Part shown: one piece after another, positions 1-9,265 of the stretch | Layout of the letters: each line of letters starts with the position of its first letter | Position numbering within the stretch: position 1 is the stretch's first letter | Source of the DNA: Bryobacter aggregatus MPL3 | Lineage (GTDB): Bacteria > Acidobacteriota > Terriglobia > Bryobacterales > Bryobacteraceae | Assembly: GCF_000702445.1 (NCBI RefSeq) | Contig: NZ_JNIF01000003.1 | Span: 124,001-188,000, forward strand | DNA length: 64,000 nucleotides | Direction: 5' to 3' | The notes under the pieces: model-generated | Databases searched by the model: none | What the model was told of the DNA's origin: nothing | The model's input: the letters and a program-made list of their open reading frames with translations, nothing else | Made by a program: the position numbers and the translations under genes

Positions 1-102
1 GACCCGATTCCAACGGGTTCCCCATATCTGCGACTACGAAGGAATCTGGATCTTCCTCACCAGCTTCCCAGCCCTCCCAGGACGGTTCCCAGTTCGCGAG
101 TC

Positions 103-700
103 TCAGACAGGCTCTGTTCCAGAGAGAACAAGGAACGGGCCTTGCCGCACACACCGTCCACCTTGTGAGCACTCCGATTGTCCATCACCACTCCATCTCC
201 GGGTTGCATACGACAGGAAGATCTCTCCGGCGGTGGCCGCTTCGATCGTCATCAAGGCCACCCACCCAGAGCTGCGGATCGCGCAAAGCGTCCGTAGCCA
301 CGCCACTTTCGTCCAGAAAGATCAGCTTCTCCGGGTCGACTAGGCGGACTCGTTCCCTCCATTGGAGCCGCCGGATTGACCTTCGAAGGTAGCCCGACGG
401 CTCCATCTCTTGCAGCACCACTCCCAGCCGCGCCACGCTTGCTTCCACAGCGCCGTTGGATTTGACCAGCGTTCAGTCAGACTGTTCGCCCATCCACCGG
501 CCCATCGGATGGCGGATCTCCGGCGTCAGTTTGCTCGCAGGACCGCGCTGGCCTCCCCGGCCGGGTTCACTTCTCGACCCATGCGGCTCTCCCGAAACTT
601 TGTGCCAGCTTTTCCAGGCTCCCTCGCCCCGCTGGTAGCTTCGGGGAATTTACTCCGCAAGTCGTCCGGGTATAGGCTGCCACCGACAGTTCCACCAGAG
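103..700 (-). mobile_element. Decayed IS630-family transposase
   Basis: Fragments of an IS630-type DDE transposase can be read on the minus strand, but only by changing frame several times. The N-terminal helix-turn-helix region (tyrosine-rich start, then a GEGSLEKLAQSF-like stretch) lies near 570-690. The first catalytic Asp sits in a FLDESG motif near 311-313. The second sits in VVMDNRSAHKVDG near 155-185. The usual C-terminal PPYSPDLNPIE block is not seen, and the region between the two Asp motifs looks shortened. Frameshifts and in-frame stops mean that no active transposase is encoded. Terminal inverted repeats were not found with confidence. The family assignment comes from motif order. 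Confidence 0.65.
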
Positions 701-810
701 CCTGGCAGTTCGTTGCGGAAGCGAGAGTGCCCTCTGCTGGAGCGCATTCCTCCTTGGCAAAAGGAACGACACGGATTGAGTGTGAGTTGATCCAGAGGAT
801 TCTCGCCAGC

Positions 811-847
811 AATAAAAAAGCGCCGCTTCGGAGTATCGAAGCGGCGC
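811..847 (-). terminator. Rho-independent terminator of the NHL gene
   Basis: Perfect 11-bp stem (820-830 with 837-847) and a 6-nt loop. On the minus strand it is followed by a run of six T residues at 819-814 and then ATT. It begins about 10 nt after the TAA stop at 858-860 of the NHL-repeat gene. Confidence 0.9.
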
Positions 848-857
848 CATGGATTGC

Positions 858-2930
858 TTATTGAATCCGGCTGAGCAGTTTGATTTGCCCTTCGCTGCGG
901 ACCGCGTAGAGCAAAGTACCGTCTGGGTTCCAGAGGAGGCAATCGGCATCAAAGAGAGGCTCGTTCAGGAAGGTGACGGTTTCGTCGTCTGCCTGCGAAC
1001 GGTAGCCGGTGAGGATGGTGAGGATTCCATCGGAGGAGATCCGGGTGAGGCGGCGGGATTCGGAGATGTAGATGTTATCGCCAGAATCAACCGCGAGCCC
1101 TTCCATGGGAGCGAAGCCGGTTTGCTTCGAGGAATCGCCCGTGATGTCGGCGTAGCTAAAGGGAAGTCCGTTGCCAACGACGGTGGTGATGTTGCCGTTG
1201 GTGAGCAGCTTGCGGATGCGGCGGTTGCCACGATCGGCAATCAGGATGTTGCCTTGGGAATCGTAAGCGAGATCACCGGGGTTGTTGAGCTGCGCCGCGG
1301 TGGCGGCGGCACCGTCGCCGCTGAAGCCTGCGCCCTTGCCACCTGCGAGCACGGTGGCGACGCCGGTGGAGAGGTTTAAGCGCATGACGCGGTGGCTGCC
1401 GGCTTCCGAATAGATGAGACGATCGCTCGAATCAAAGAGCAGGCCGCTGGGGCTGTTGAGATTCGCCCGGGCGGTTTTGAGGATGCCAGCCGGGGTGAGT
1501 ACGCGGATCTTGGTGGCTTCGGCAATGTAGATTTCTCCGTTGCCGCGCTCGGCGATGCGGACGGGGTTGTCGAGAGTGGCCTCGAGCGCCGGGCCACCGT
1601 CGCCTTTGGCGAAACCAGCCGGGAAGGCCGTGCCTGCCAGTGCGGTGAGGGTGCCATCGGTGTTCTGGCGGAGGAGACGATTGGCGCCGGTGTCGAGAAC
1701 CAGCAGCGAGCCATCGTGGGCGCGGAGGATGCCGCGCGGCTGGAGCAGCAAGAGCGGCTTATCGGCAGGGTAGTTGTCCGGCTGGGGCCAGGTGCCGGCA
1801 AAGACGCTCATCTGGATGCCCTGGAGACGGTAGACGTGATAAGCAGAGGGCGAGGCGACGAGCAGGCCCTGGGTGGGGGATTGGAAGAGGACGCTTGCGT
1901 CGTTGACCGGGAAGTCGAGGGGATTCACCGGCTCCGCGTTGCCTGCCTTGCCGTTGCCGATGATTGGGACGAGGCGGTTCTCGTTGATGTTGTAGCGCAG
2001 GACGCGGTAGGCGCGGGGCAGCGCGATCATGATCGATTTCGAGTTGCGGTCGTAGATCACTGAGCTGGGGCGCTCGATGGGAGTCTTGGCGCTTCCGTTG
2101 TAGGTGGAGCCGGAAGTGGCGCAGGCAGCGGTGCCGATGTAGGTGTCAATGTAGCCGGTGGGATCGATGCGGCGAACACGGCAGTTGCCACTGTCGCCGA
2201 TGTAGAGATAGCCTTCGCCGTCGGCGGCAAGACCGATAGGACTGGAGAGGGTGGCCTGCGTCGCGAGGCCGCTGTCGCCGGAATAGCTGGACTGGCGGAG
2301 GCCAGCAATGGTTTCGACCTTATTGTCGGAGGTCAGCCGACGGAGGATGTGCAGGCTGGTTTCTGTCCAGGTGAGGCGGCCGGAGCTGTCATAGACCATC
2401 GCGCCGACGGTGCCGAGGCTGGTTTCATAGGATCTGCCGTCTTTGTCGGCATTGTTGCCGAGACCGCCGAAGCCACCGCCGCCCGTGTTGCCAGCGCAGG
2501 CACCGGAACCGGCGAGGTCGGCGATTTTGCCGTCGACGGTGACCTTGCGGATGCGGCAGTAGGCATTGTCAAAGAAGATGAGCCCGCCGTCGCCGTCCAG
2601 GAGCAGTGAGGTGGGAGAGCCGATGTCGGTTTTGAGCGCGTCGTGGCCGCTGCGTCCGTCTGCCCGATCCCCAGTGCCGGCAAAACGTTCGATGATGCCA
2701 TTGGGACGGATGCGCCGGATGACCGAGGCATTCGCCTCCGAAACGTAGACATTGCCGTTTACGTCTTCTGCTATACCAGAGGGCGCATTGAGAAGCGCCT
2801 CTCGAGCGAGTCCGCCATCGCCGCGAGAACTGGAACCGAGGTAGGGGCTGGTCTTGTATTTGGCGCTGGGAACGATGACCTGAGCCGTCAGGGAGATGAG
2901 GAGAATATTAAAGAAGGCGAGATACCGCAT
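858..2930 (-). CDS. Secreted NHL-repeat beta-propeller protein
   Basis: 690-residue protein with an N-terminal signal peptide (about residues 1-22, hydrophobic and ending before VIVPSAKY). The rest is a chain of NHL-type repeats: recurring phrases such as GDGG-A--A-L--P-G, then D--GN-Y--D----RIR----G-I-T--G. Similar units recur about every 50-60 residues, suggesting one or two beta-propellers exported to the periplasm or cell surface. Proteins of this type are common in Acidobacteriota and are thought to bind ligands or partner proteins; no catalytic residues are recognisable. It is a single-gene unit, divergent from the zinc-ribbon gene at 3016 and closed by a strong terminator. The specific role is unknown. 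Confidence 0.88.
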   Translation of the reverse strand: MRYLAFFNILLISLTAQVIVPSAKYKTSPYLGSSSRGDGGLAREALLNAPSGIAEDVNGNVYVSEANASVIRRIRPNGIIERFAGTGDRADGRSGHDALKTDIGSPTSLLLDGDGGLIFFDNAYCRIRKVTVDGKIADLAGSGACAGNTGGGGFGGLGNNADKDGRSYETSLGTVGAMVYDSSGRLTWTETSLHILRRLTSDNKVETIAGLRQSSYSGDSGLATQATLSSPIGLAADGEGYLYIGDSGNCRVRRIDPTGYIDTYIGTAACATSGSTYNGSAKTPIERPSSVIYDRNSKSIMIALPRAYRVLRYNINENRLVPIIGNGKAGNAEPVNPLDFPVNDASVLFQSPTQGLLVASPSAYHVYRLQGIQMSVFAGTWPQPDNYPADKPLLLLQPRGILRAHDGSLLVLDTGANRLLRQNTDGTLTALAGTAFPAGFAKGDGGPALEATLDNPVRIAERGNGEIYIAEATKIRVLTPAGILKTARANLNSPSGLLFDSSDRLIYSEAGSHRVMRLNLSTGVATVLAGGKGAGFSGDGAAATAAQLNNPGDLAYDSQGNILIADRGNRRIRKLLTNGNITTVVGNGLPFSYADITGDSSKQTGFAPMEGLAVDSGDNIYISESRRLTRISSDGILTILTGYRSQADDETVTFLNEPLFDADCLLWNPDGTLLYAVRSEGQIKLLSRIQ

Positions 2931-3015
2931 AGAGACTTTCCGGTGAGACGCGGGCCAGCGGTGGTCCGTGAGGATAAGTTTGTAAAGTTTTATAAAGGAC
3001 CAGGGTGTAAATGTT

Positions 3016-3270
3016 ATGAACGTAAAACCAGTGACGGTCGTCGAGACGGAAGTTGCGGAGACGACGGGAATCCGAGGTCCGAAAATTCGTTGCCCGAAAT
3101 GCGAATGGCAACCGACAGCCAGCGATCTATGGACCTGTAGTTGCGGCTACGAATGGCATACTTTCGACACGGGCGGCGTTTGTCCGAGTTGTATCCACCA
3201 GTGGCCGACGACGCAGTGCCATAGCTGCCAGGCCTGGTCGGCCCATTCCGATTGGTATGAGTATGAATAG
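3016..3270 (+). CDS. Small zinc-ribbon protein
   Basis: 84-residue protein with three closely spaced metal-binding pairs: CPKC near residues 26-29, CSCGYEWHTFDTGGVCPSC in the middle, and CHSC near residue 69. Trp and aromatic residues are interspersed (HQWP, WSAHSDWYEYE). The pattern fits one or two treble-clef or zinc-ribbon folds. There is no signal peptide, so it should be cytoplasmic. It stands alone, starting 85 nt from the divergent NHL gene. Forty nt later comes the copper chaperone gene, so co-transcription is possible. No named family was recognised and the function is unknown. Confidence 0.7.
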   Translation: MNVKPVTVVETEVAETTGIRGPKIRCPKCEWQPTASDLWTCSCGYEWHTFDTGGVCPSCIHQWPTTQCHSCQAWSAHSDWYEYE

Positions 3271-3309
3271 ATCGGGCGATCGTTTTCTCTCGCAGGGCAT
3301 CCTATAGGT

Positions 3310-3504
3310 ATGGAAAAGACCGAATTGAAGATCGACGGAATGCATTGTGGAGCTTGCGTGCGGCGTGTCACAGCCCTTTTGTCGGGTGTAGATGGGGTCA
3401 AGGTGGAGCATGTCGAGGTGGGCAAGGCTGTCGTCAGCGGAGATGCTCCCGTATCTGCTCTGGTGAGTGCAGTTGAAAGCGGTGGATTCACGGTTGTCCG
3501 CTAA
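3310..3504 (+). CDS. copZ: Copper chaperone-like HMA domain protein
   Basis: 64-residue single heavy-metal-associated domain with the metal-binding motif GMHCGACV near residues 10-17 and a predicted beta-alpha-beta-beta-alpha-beta pattern over its whole length. CopZ-type proteins carry Cu(I) to the P-type ATPase. The stop codon overlaps the ATG of the copper ATPase by one base (TAATG at 3502-3506), indicating translational coupling and a shared role in copper export. No operator could be identified upstream, so control by a CueR- or CsoR-like regulator is not shown here. Confidence 0.88.
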   Translation: MEKTELKIDGMHCGACVRRVTALLSGVDGVKVEHVEVGKAVVSGDAPVSALVSAVESGGFTVVR

Positions 3505-5564
3505 TGGCGGCGAAGGCGCAGCTTGAGATTGAGGGCATGACCTGTGCGGCATGCCAGAATTTTGTGGAGAAAACCCTCGCGGCACAGCCTGGGGTGGCTC
3601 GCGCGAGTGTCAATCTGCTGCTGAATCAGGCGACTGTCGAATTTGATCCGGCGCAAGTGAGTGCGGACCGGTTGGCTCAGGTGGTGAGCAAAACCGGCTA
3701 TGAGGCGCGGGTTGGTGTAGGAAAAGAAGCGGAAGAGCAGCCACAGCACTTTGCGACCGTTTGGGGTAGTTTGGCGGTTGGAGTGGTGATGATGCTGGCC
3801 ATGCCTTTTGTGGGGCATGAGGCACGGTGGTGGGTGTGGACCCAGATGGCGTTAGCCGTCGCCGTGATGGGGGTGGCGGGACGTCCCTTCTACGTAAAAG
3901 CCTGGGCCGCCGTCCGCAGTGGGCGCGCCGATATGAATGTTCTAGTGGCGCTGGGAACAGGCGCCGCCTTTTTGTTATCCAGCTTTGCCGCCTTTTGGCC
4001 CCATTGGTTTCATGCACGCGGGATGATGCCGCAAGTCTATTTTGAAGCGGTAGTGCTGATTCTGGCGCTGGTGCTGGTGGGCAAGATGCTGGAAGAGCGG
4101 GCCAAGCGGCAGACATCACTCGCGTTGCGGCAGTTGTTGGACTTGCAACCGAAACAGGCCTTGGTGCGGCGCAATGGGGTGGAGATTTCGGTTGCGGCGG
4201 AAGAATTGCGCAAAGGCGACCTTTTGCTGGTGAGGCCCGGAGACCGGATTGCGGCCGATGGCGAAGTGGTGGAGGGCGCGAGCAGCGTCGATGAGAGCAT
4301 GCTGACCGGCGAGGGCTTGCCGGTGGACAAGCTTGTGGGTGGCCAAGTTTTTGGGGGGACAACGAACGGATACGGGTCTCTGGTGGTGCGGGTGAGCGTC
4401 ACCGGGGGCGAGAGTCTGCTGGGTCAGATTGTGCGGGTACTGCGGGAGGCCCAAGGAGAGAAGGCTCCGGTGCAGGCGCTTGCCGACCGGGTGAGCGCGG
4501 TGTTTGTGCCGGTAGTGGTGGTGATTGCCTTGCTGAGCGCCTTGGCCTGGGTGTGGTGGCAAGGGGATGTCGCTCATGCGGTAGTGGTGGCCGTAGCAGT
4601 GCTGGTGATCAGTTGCCCTTGTGCGATGGGCTTGGCGGTGCCGACGGCGATCCTGGCGGCGACAGGCAAAGCGGCCCGGATGGGGATTCTGATCAAAGGC
4701 GGCGATGCACTCGAACGACTGGGCGAAGTGAGCGTGGTGGTTCTGGATAAGACCGGAACGATCACCAAGGGCACGCCGCAGGTGGTAAGTGTCACAGGCG
4801 AGGTGTTGCAATTGGCGGCGAGCGTCGAGGCGAGAAGCGAACATCCACTGGCCATGGCAATTGTTGCCGAGGCGAAGACGCAGGGGATTGCCTTGCTGCC
4901 CGCGACCGAGTTTCTGGCGTTGCCAGGAGTGGGGGTTCGGGGCCTGGTTGAGGGCCATCGTGTGGAGATTACGAGCGGGGAAGAAGCAGGAGAAGTGCGC
5001 GTCTTTGTAGACGGGGTGGAGGCGGGGAGGATTGTGCTGGCCGATGCGGTGAAGGAGAGTTCTGCTGCCGCCGTGGCGCGGATGCGCACAATGGGCCTGC
5101 GAGTGGTGATGCTGAGCGGGGATCGGGAAGCCGCCGCCCGCCAGGTGGCCGATCAGGTTGGGATTGGCGAGGTGGTGGCAGGAGTGTTGCCAGCCGGGAA
5201 GCTGGATCTGGTGGCGCGGCTCCAATCGGGGGGAGCGCGAGTGGCGATGGTGGGAGATGGATTGAACGATGCGCCAGCACTGGAGAAAGCAGATGTGGGA
5301 ATCGCGATGGCGCGAGGCGCCGATCTGGCCATCGAGGCCGGAGACGTTGCACTGCTGCGTGGCGACTTGAATTCCGTCGCCGATGCGATCGAATTGTCGC
5401 GACGCACCATGCGCGTGATGCGCCAGAACCTGTTTTGGGCGTTTCTTTATAACGTGGTCGGAATTCCAGTGGCCGCGCTGGGCTTGCTGAATCCTGTGTT
5501 TGCAGCCGCCGCCATGGCGATGAGCAGCGTCAGCGTCATGGCGAACAGCCTGCGGCTCAGGTGA
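3504..5564 (+). CDS. copA: Copper-exporting P1B-type ATPase
   Basis: 686 residues. One N-terminal HMA domain (GMTCAAC at about residues 11-17) is followed by the P1B membrane helices. The intramembrane metal-binding motif CPC is at about 371-373 ([12 protein letters not shown]). The actuator-domain TGE lies in MLTGEGLPV and the phosphorylation motif DKTGTIT starts near Asp415. The nucleotide-domain HP dipeptide is in SEHPLAMAI and the hinge is [10 protein letters not shown] near 583. The CPC motif and two-helix N-terminus mark the P1B-1 (Cu+/Ag+) subgroup. It couples ATP hydrolysis to export of monovalent copper across the inner membrane. Its 3' end overlaps the convergent gene at 5557 by 8 nt. 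Confidence 0.95.
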   Translation: MAAKAQLEIEGMTCAACQNFVEKTLAAQPGVARASVNLLLNQATVEFDPAQVSADRLAQVVSKTGYEARVGVGKEAEEQPQHFATVWGSLAVGVVMMLAMPFVGHEARWWVWTQMALAVAVMGVAGRPFYVKAWAAVRSGRADMNVLVALGTGAAFLLSSFAAFWPHWFHARGMMPQVYFEAVVLILALVLVGKMLEERAKRQTSLALRQLLDLQPKQALVRRNGVEISVAAEELRKGDLLLVRPGDRIAADGEVVEGASSVDESMLTGEGLPVDKLVGGQVFGGTTNGYGSLVVRVSVTGGESLLGQIVRVLREAQGEKAPVQALADRVSAVFVPVVVVIALLSALAWVWWQGDVAHAVVVAVAVLVISCPCAMGLAVPTAILAATGKAARMGILIKGGDALERLGEVSVVVLDKTGTITKGTPQVVSVTGEVLQLAASVEARSEHPLAMAIVAEAKTQGIALLPATEFLALPGVGVRGLVEGHRVEITSGEEAGEVRVFVDGVEAGRIVLADAVKESSAAAVARMRTMGLRVVMLSGDREAAARQVADQVGIGEVVAGVLPAGKLDLVARLQSGGARVAMVGDGLNDAPALEKADVGIAMARGADLAIEAGDVALLRGDLNSVADAIELSRRTMRVMRQNLFWAFLYNVVGIPVAALGLLNPVFAAAAMAMSSVSVMANSLRLR

Positions 5565-6294
5565 CCGAAACTTGTGCGCGGCGGAGCATCGCGATGGGCT
5601 TGAGCTTGGGAGGCTCAGGCTGGACAATAGGCGGCTCGGGGGCGGGCATAGGACTGGGAGCCGGCGTTGGAATGGGAGCTGGAGGCGGCGGGGGGAGTGG
5701 CAGGGGAGTAATCTCTGCCGCCACAGCCACCGCGGCTTTCTCCTGTTTCTCTGGTGGCGCCATTTTCAGGTAAGGCCAGATTTCGCCCGGGTCGGGAGTG
5801 TTCTGCTCAAGGAAGTCGACGCCTTGCGCGGTGATCTGCATCTTGCTCTTGTCGTCAACCACAACCCAGCCGAGAGTCTTCAGATACCAGAGCGCCATCT
5901 GGATCTCTTCTTCCGTCAGACGCACCACCTGCTCCAACTGGCGCATGGTGATGAGCGGGACGCGCGGATTGAGACGCCGGACATCGTAGAGCACGCAGAG
6001 CAGAGTAGCCCGGCGGGCGCGCTCGCCCTTTAGATTGTCGAAGAAGTCGAGACCGCTGAAATTGATCTCGCGGTCATCTTCGTTGCCACCGCCGCGCACG
6101 GCGTCGAAGATCTTGCGCGCGGCAGGGTCGCTGAGGACTTCGAGCGCGAGTTTCAGCGCTTCAATCTCTTCCGCATTGGGCTGGCAGGCCATCAACCGGG
6201 AATAAGCGAGATCAATCGCGGCTTGGTCGGCCTTGGGATCGATGGCGAGCAGCTTGTAATGGTCCTGGAATTTGCCGGCAGCGGGAGAGGACAT
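5557..6294 (-). CDS. J-like domain / winged-helix protein with Pro-rich tail
   Basis: 245 residues in three parts. Residues about 10-68 resemble a J-domain ([10 protein letters not shown], then [17 protein letters not shown]) but the catalytic HPD tripeptide is not present where it should be. Residues about 90-165 look like a winged-helix module ([37 protein letters not shown]). The C-terminal 80 residues are a Pro/Ala-rich tail with repeated P-x-P. Without HPD it is not expected to stimulate DnaK ATPase. It lies 23 nt downstream of the ADOP permease on the same strand, so it may be co-transcribed with padR and the permease. The function is unknown; the domain reading is inference from sequence pattern. 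Confidence 0.8.
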   Translation of the reverse strand: MSSPAAGKFQDHYKLLAIDPKADQAAIDLAYSRLMACQPNAEEIEALKLALEVLSDPAARKIFDAVRGGGNEDDREINFSGLDFFDNLKGERARRATLLCVLYDVRRLNPRVPLITMRQLEQVVRLTEEEIQMALWYLKTLGWVVVDDKSKMQITAQGVDFLEQNTPDPGEIWPYLKMAPPEKQEKAAVAVAAEITPLPLPPPPPAPIPTPAPSPMPAPEPPIVQPEPPKLKPIAMLRRAQVSVT

Positions 6295-6317
6295 CTATCG
6301 CTTGTATCGGCGGAAAT

Positions 6318-8852
6318 TCAGTCGGACTTGAGGGCAGTCATGGGGTCGATCTTCAGAGCACGACGGGCCGGGATGAGCGCGGCGAGGGAAACAGTGATCG
6401 CAAAGATTGCGATGGCTCCGAGATAGGCCTGAGGGTCGAGATTGCTGATGCCGTAGAGCTCGCGGCGGAGCAGATTGGAGACACCCACCGCACCAGCCAG
6501 GCCGAGGATGAGGCCCGCCAGAACCGGGACCCAGAACTGGACCAGGACCGCCGAGAGGATCTCATTCGGCCTGGCGCCGAGCGCCATGCGCAGACCGAGT
6601 TCCCGAGTGCGCTGCGAGACGACGTAGGCGATGACCCCGGCAAGACCAAAGCAGGCAAGGAAATGGGCGGCAGAGCCGAAGATAGTGACGACGAGCGCGC
6701 TGTTTTCGGTGCTCTCGAGCTTGCGGTAGAAGGAGGCCTTGAGGAGTTGGATGTCCGGGATGATGCCGGAGTCGATCGAGCGGGCGATCGTGCCCACCGA
6801 CTGCGCCATGGTGTCTGCGGGACCCAGAGTACGGACGACGATCTTCAGCGCGGGCTGTTCGGAAGCACCGGCGAGGAAGTAGACTTCAACAGCATCGGGA
6901 TCTTTGAGCGCTGTCAGGTGAGCATTGCCCGCGATGCCACGGATGATGCGCTTGGGGCCATCGCCGGGGAGGAATTCGCGGCCGATCGGGTCCTCGGTCG
7001 CCGTCATTTTGCGAGCCAGAGCATCGCTGATGACGATGCCATAGGGATCGTTTGGATCGAGACCACGGCCACGAAGAATGGGGATCTTCATGGTGTCGTG
7101 GAACGTGGCGTCGACCTGACTGAGGTGCATGTCGAGGTGGCGGCCATCGATGTCGGCACTGACGACAGAGCCACTGCCGCCGAGCGGAAGAGAGACCGTC
7201 ATGCCAATGGAGGCAACACCGCTCAGTGAAGCGAGCCGGCCTCGCAGTTTATCGAGATAGGCCTGCGCCTGGGCTGGGGTGAAGCCGTGAGCGGCGAGGC
7301 TCGAATCGATCGCAATGACCTGCTCGTAATTGAAGCCGGGATCGCTGGTGAGCGCGTGGTTCAAGGCGCGCACGAGCAGACTGGCGACAATCAGCAGAAT
7401 GCAACTGGCGGCCACTTGGGCAGTGACGAGAGTCTGGCGCATCCAGGTGGAACGGTGCTTCTGGCGGATGACCTGGAAGGCCGGGGCAAGCCCGAAAACG
7501 ATGGAGGCGAGGACGCCGATCCCGATGGAGAAGAGGTAGACCGGCCAGTTGGGCATGGGGTCGAGCCAGGCGGGGGATTCCGACAGGAGCAAGACGCTGC
7601 GGAGCGTCCCATAACCCAGGAAGAGACCGGCGATGGAGCCGAGGAAGGCGAGCAGCAGGCTTTCTGTAAAGAGCTGGCGGATGAGGCGCGACTTTCCTGC
7701 CCCGACGGCGGCGCGGATCGACATCTCGCGTTCCCGCGCGACGCCACGAGCGAGCATGAGGCTGCCCAGATTGCTGCACGCAACGGCGAGGATCAGCAGT
7801 CCGAGCGCGCCGATGAGGCCGATCATTGGCAGAACTTTGTCAGCATCCTCAGTGCCGGTGCCACGGCGGTTGCCGATGAGGAGACTTTTCGCATAACCGC
7901 CGGGGATGGAGAGGAGGCGTTCCTGGTCCCAGATTTCTTTGGGATGCTGTTGGCGCAATTCGGCAGCAAGGGCACTGAGTTCGTCTTCGGCGGCCTTGGC
8001 AGGAATGCCCGGCTGGAGGCGGCCCCACATGCGGACACCTGCACCGGTGAAGGAGAAGTCGGTGAGGAGATCGCTACCGGCAACGAAGATGGGGTGTTGC
8101 TCGATGGGAATCCAGAAGGCGGGACGGTCGAAGCTGAGGCCACTGAAGTCGCTGGCGAGGATGCCGAGCACCGTCGCTTGCTGACCGTTGATGCGGATGG
8201 TTTTGCCGATCAGAGAAGGGTCTGCCGCGTATTGGGTCTGCCAGAAACTGTGACTGAGGACAGCGACGGGGGAGTTTCCGTCAGAGGGGTGGAAGGCCCG
8301 GCCGAGCAGCGCGTGAGCGCCGAGGCTATCGAAGAAATTGCTCGAGACGAAGTGAGCGAAGACCTGCTTCTGTGCCATCTCGAGGGAGACCTTGGTGCTG
8401 TTGAGGGTGAGGACGCCAGAAAGGGTGCGGGCGTTTTTCGCAAAGAATGCGGCTTCGGGATAGGGGAGGCTGTAGGCGTAGTTTTCGATACCGCGGCGCT
8501 TGAAACGGAGCAGGTTTTCGGGGTGGTCGATGGGAAGGGGCTTGAGGGCCAGCAGGTTGAAGAAACCGAAGGTGGCGACGTTGACTCCGATGCCAATGGC
8601 CAACATCAGGATGGCGGCGAGGGTGAAGCCGGGGGAGCGGCGGAGGACACGGGCGGCGTAGCGGAGGTCCTGGAGGGTACGGTCGATGATCGTCCAGCCC
8701 CAGGCGTCGCGAGACTCTTCGCGCAGGAGCAGGGTGTTGCCGAAGTTCGCCCGACCGGCGAGTTCGCGGTGGTATTCCATTTCGGCGGCAAGATCTTCTT
8801 CCCGCTGGCGGCGGTGGAAGAGGTACTCGAGTCGGCGGAAGAGTTCACGCAT
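6318..8852 (-). CDS. ADOP-type MacB/FtsX permease
   Basis: 844 residues. The soluble N-terminus (MRELFRRLEYLFHRRQREEDL...EMEYHRE) is typical of acidobacterial duplicated orphan permeases. It is followed by a first transmembrane helix, a MacB-like periplasmic core domain, a central FtsX block of three helices around residues 330-450, a second periplasmic domain, and a terminal FtsX block. The family resembles MacB permeases duplicated in one chain but usually lacks an adjacent ATPase, and none is seen here. The start overlaps the end of the padR gene by 8 nt, so the PadR protein probably controls it. The substrate is unknown; export of peptides or toxic compounds is the usual guess. Confidence 0.92.
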   Translation of the reverse strand: MRELFRRLEYLFHRRQREEDLAAEMEYHRELAGRANFGNTLLLREESRDAWGWTIIDRTLQDLRYAARVLRRSPGFTLAAILMLAIGIGVNVATFGFFNLLALKPLPIDHPENLLRFKRRGIENYAYSLPYPEAAFFAKNARTLSGVLTLNSTKVSLEMAQKQVFAHFVSSNFFDSLGAHALLGRAFHPSDGNSPVAVLSHSFWQTQYAADPSLIGKTIRINGQQATVLGILASDFSGLSFDRPAFWIPIEQHPIFVAGSDLLTDFSFTGAGVRMWGRLQPGIPAKAAEDELSALAAELRQQHPKEIWDQERLLSIPGGYAKSLLIGNRRGTGTEDADKVLPMIGLIGALGLLILAVACSNLGSLMLARGVAREREMSIRAAVGAGKSRLIRQLFTESLLLAFLGSIAGLFLGYGTLRSVLLLSESPAWLDPMPNWPVYLFSIGIGVLASIVFGLAPAFQVIRQKHRSTWMRQTLVTAQVAASCILLIVASLLVRALNHALTSDPGFNYEQVIAIDSSLAAHGFTPAQAQAYLDKLRGRLASLSGVASIGMTVSLPLGGSGSVVSADIDGRHLDMHLSQVDATFHDTMKIPILRGRGLDPNDPYGIVISDALARKMTATEDPIGREFLPGDGPKRIIRGIAGNAHLTALKDPDAVEVYFLAGASEQPALKIVVRTLGPADTMAQSVGTIARSIDSGIIPDIQLLKASFYRKLESTENSALVVTIFGSAAHFLACFGLAGVIAYVVSQRTRELGLRMALGARPNEILSAVLVQFWVPVLAGLILGLAGAVGVSNLLRRELYGISNLDPQAYLGAIAIFAITVSLAALIPARRALKIDPMTALKSD

Positions 8853-9171
8853 TTTTCAGTACCGCCTGGATCGCTTCGCTGACGCGGTTGTAATCGGAGA
8901 CTTCGCTTTCGAGTTGCTTGCGCCCGGCGGCCGTCAATTCATAGAAACGGACTTTGCGGTTGGTGTCGGAGATGCCCCAGTCTGCACTCGCCCAACCTTT
9001 CAGCAAGAGCTTCTGCAAGGCGGGATAGAGCGAGCCTTCTTCAACGGAGAGGATTTCGGAAGAGAGCAGATGAATGCGCTGGGCGATCGCATAACCGTGG
9101 AGGGGACCGGACTGGAGGACACGCAGGATCAGGAGGAGGAGGGCGCCCGAAGGCATCTCAGCTTTAGGCAT
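8845..9171 (-). CDS. PadR-family transcriptional regulator
   Basis: 108 residues with a PadR winged helix: GALLLLILRVLQSGPLHGYAIAQRI, then LSVEEGSLYPALQKLLLKGW, then a C-terminal dimerisation helix. The GSLYPAL segment is diagnostic. It overlaps the ADOP permease by 8 nt and is the first gene of that unit. In this family the regulator usually represses its own operon. The region upstream (9172-9213) contains near-repeats of the form CATAGC, which could be part of an operator, but this is weak. Confidence 0.92.
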   Translation of the reverse strand: MPKAEMPSGALLLLILRVLQSGPLHGYAIAQRIHLLSSEILSVEEGSLYPALQKLLLKGWASADWGISDTNRKVRFYELTAAGRKQLESEVSDYNRVSEAIQAVLKNA

Positions 9172-9213
9172 AGTCTTGCTATGGGTATGGTAGCTATGCT
9201 TGCTTAAAAAGTC

Positions 9214-9245
9214 AAACCCCAGGAACCGGTTGGTCCCTGGGGTTT
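9214..9245 (-). terminator. Terminator of the TonB-dependent receptor gene
   Basis: A perfect 10-bp stem (9214-9223 with 9236-9245) extends through one mismatch to three more pairs. On the minus strand it is followed within 3 nt by five T residues. It lies 20 nt after the receptor stop and upstream of padR, so it also insulates padR from receptor readthrough. Confidence 0.82.
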
Positions 9246-9265
9246 TGAGGTGAGTTTTGTTTGGA

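Noticed and set aside
4116-5627. Long minus-strand frame inside the copper ATPase gene
   Set aside because: His- and Gln-rich shadow of copA with no start signals or domain.
7287-8882. 531-codon plus-strand frame opposite the ADOP permease
   Set aside because: Highly acidic, Gly/Glu-rich antisense shadow; the permease explains the region.
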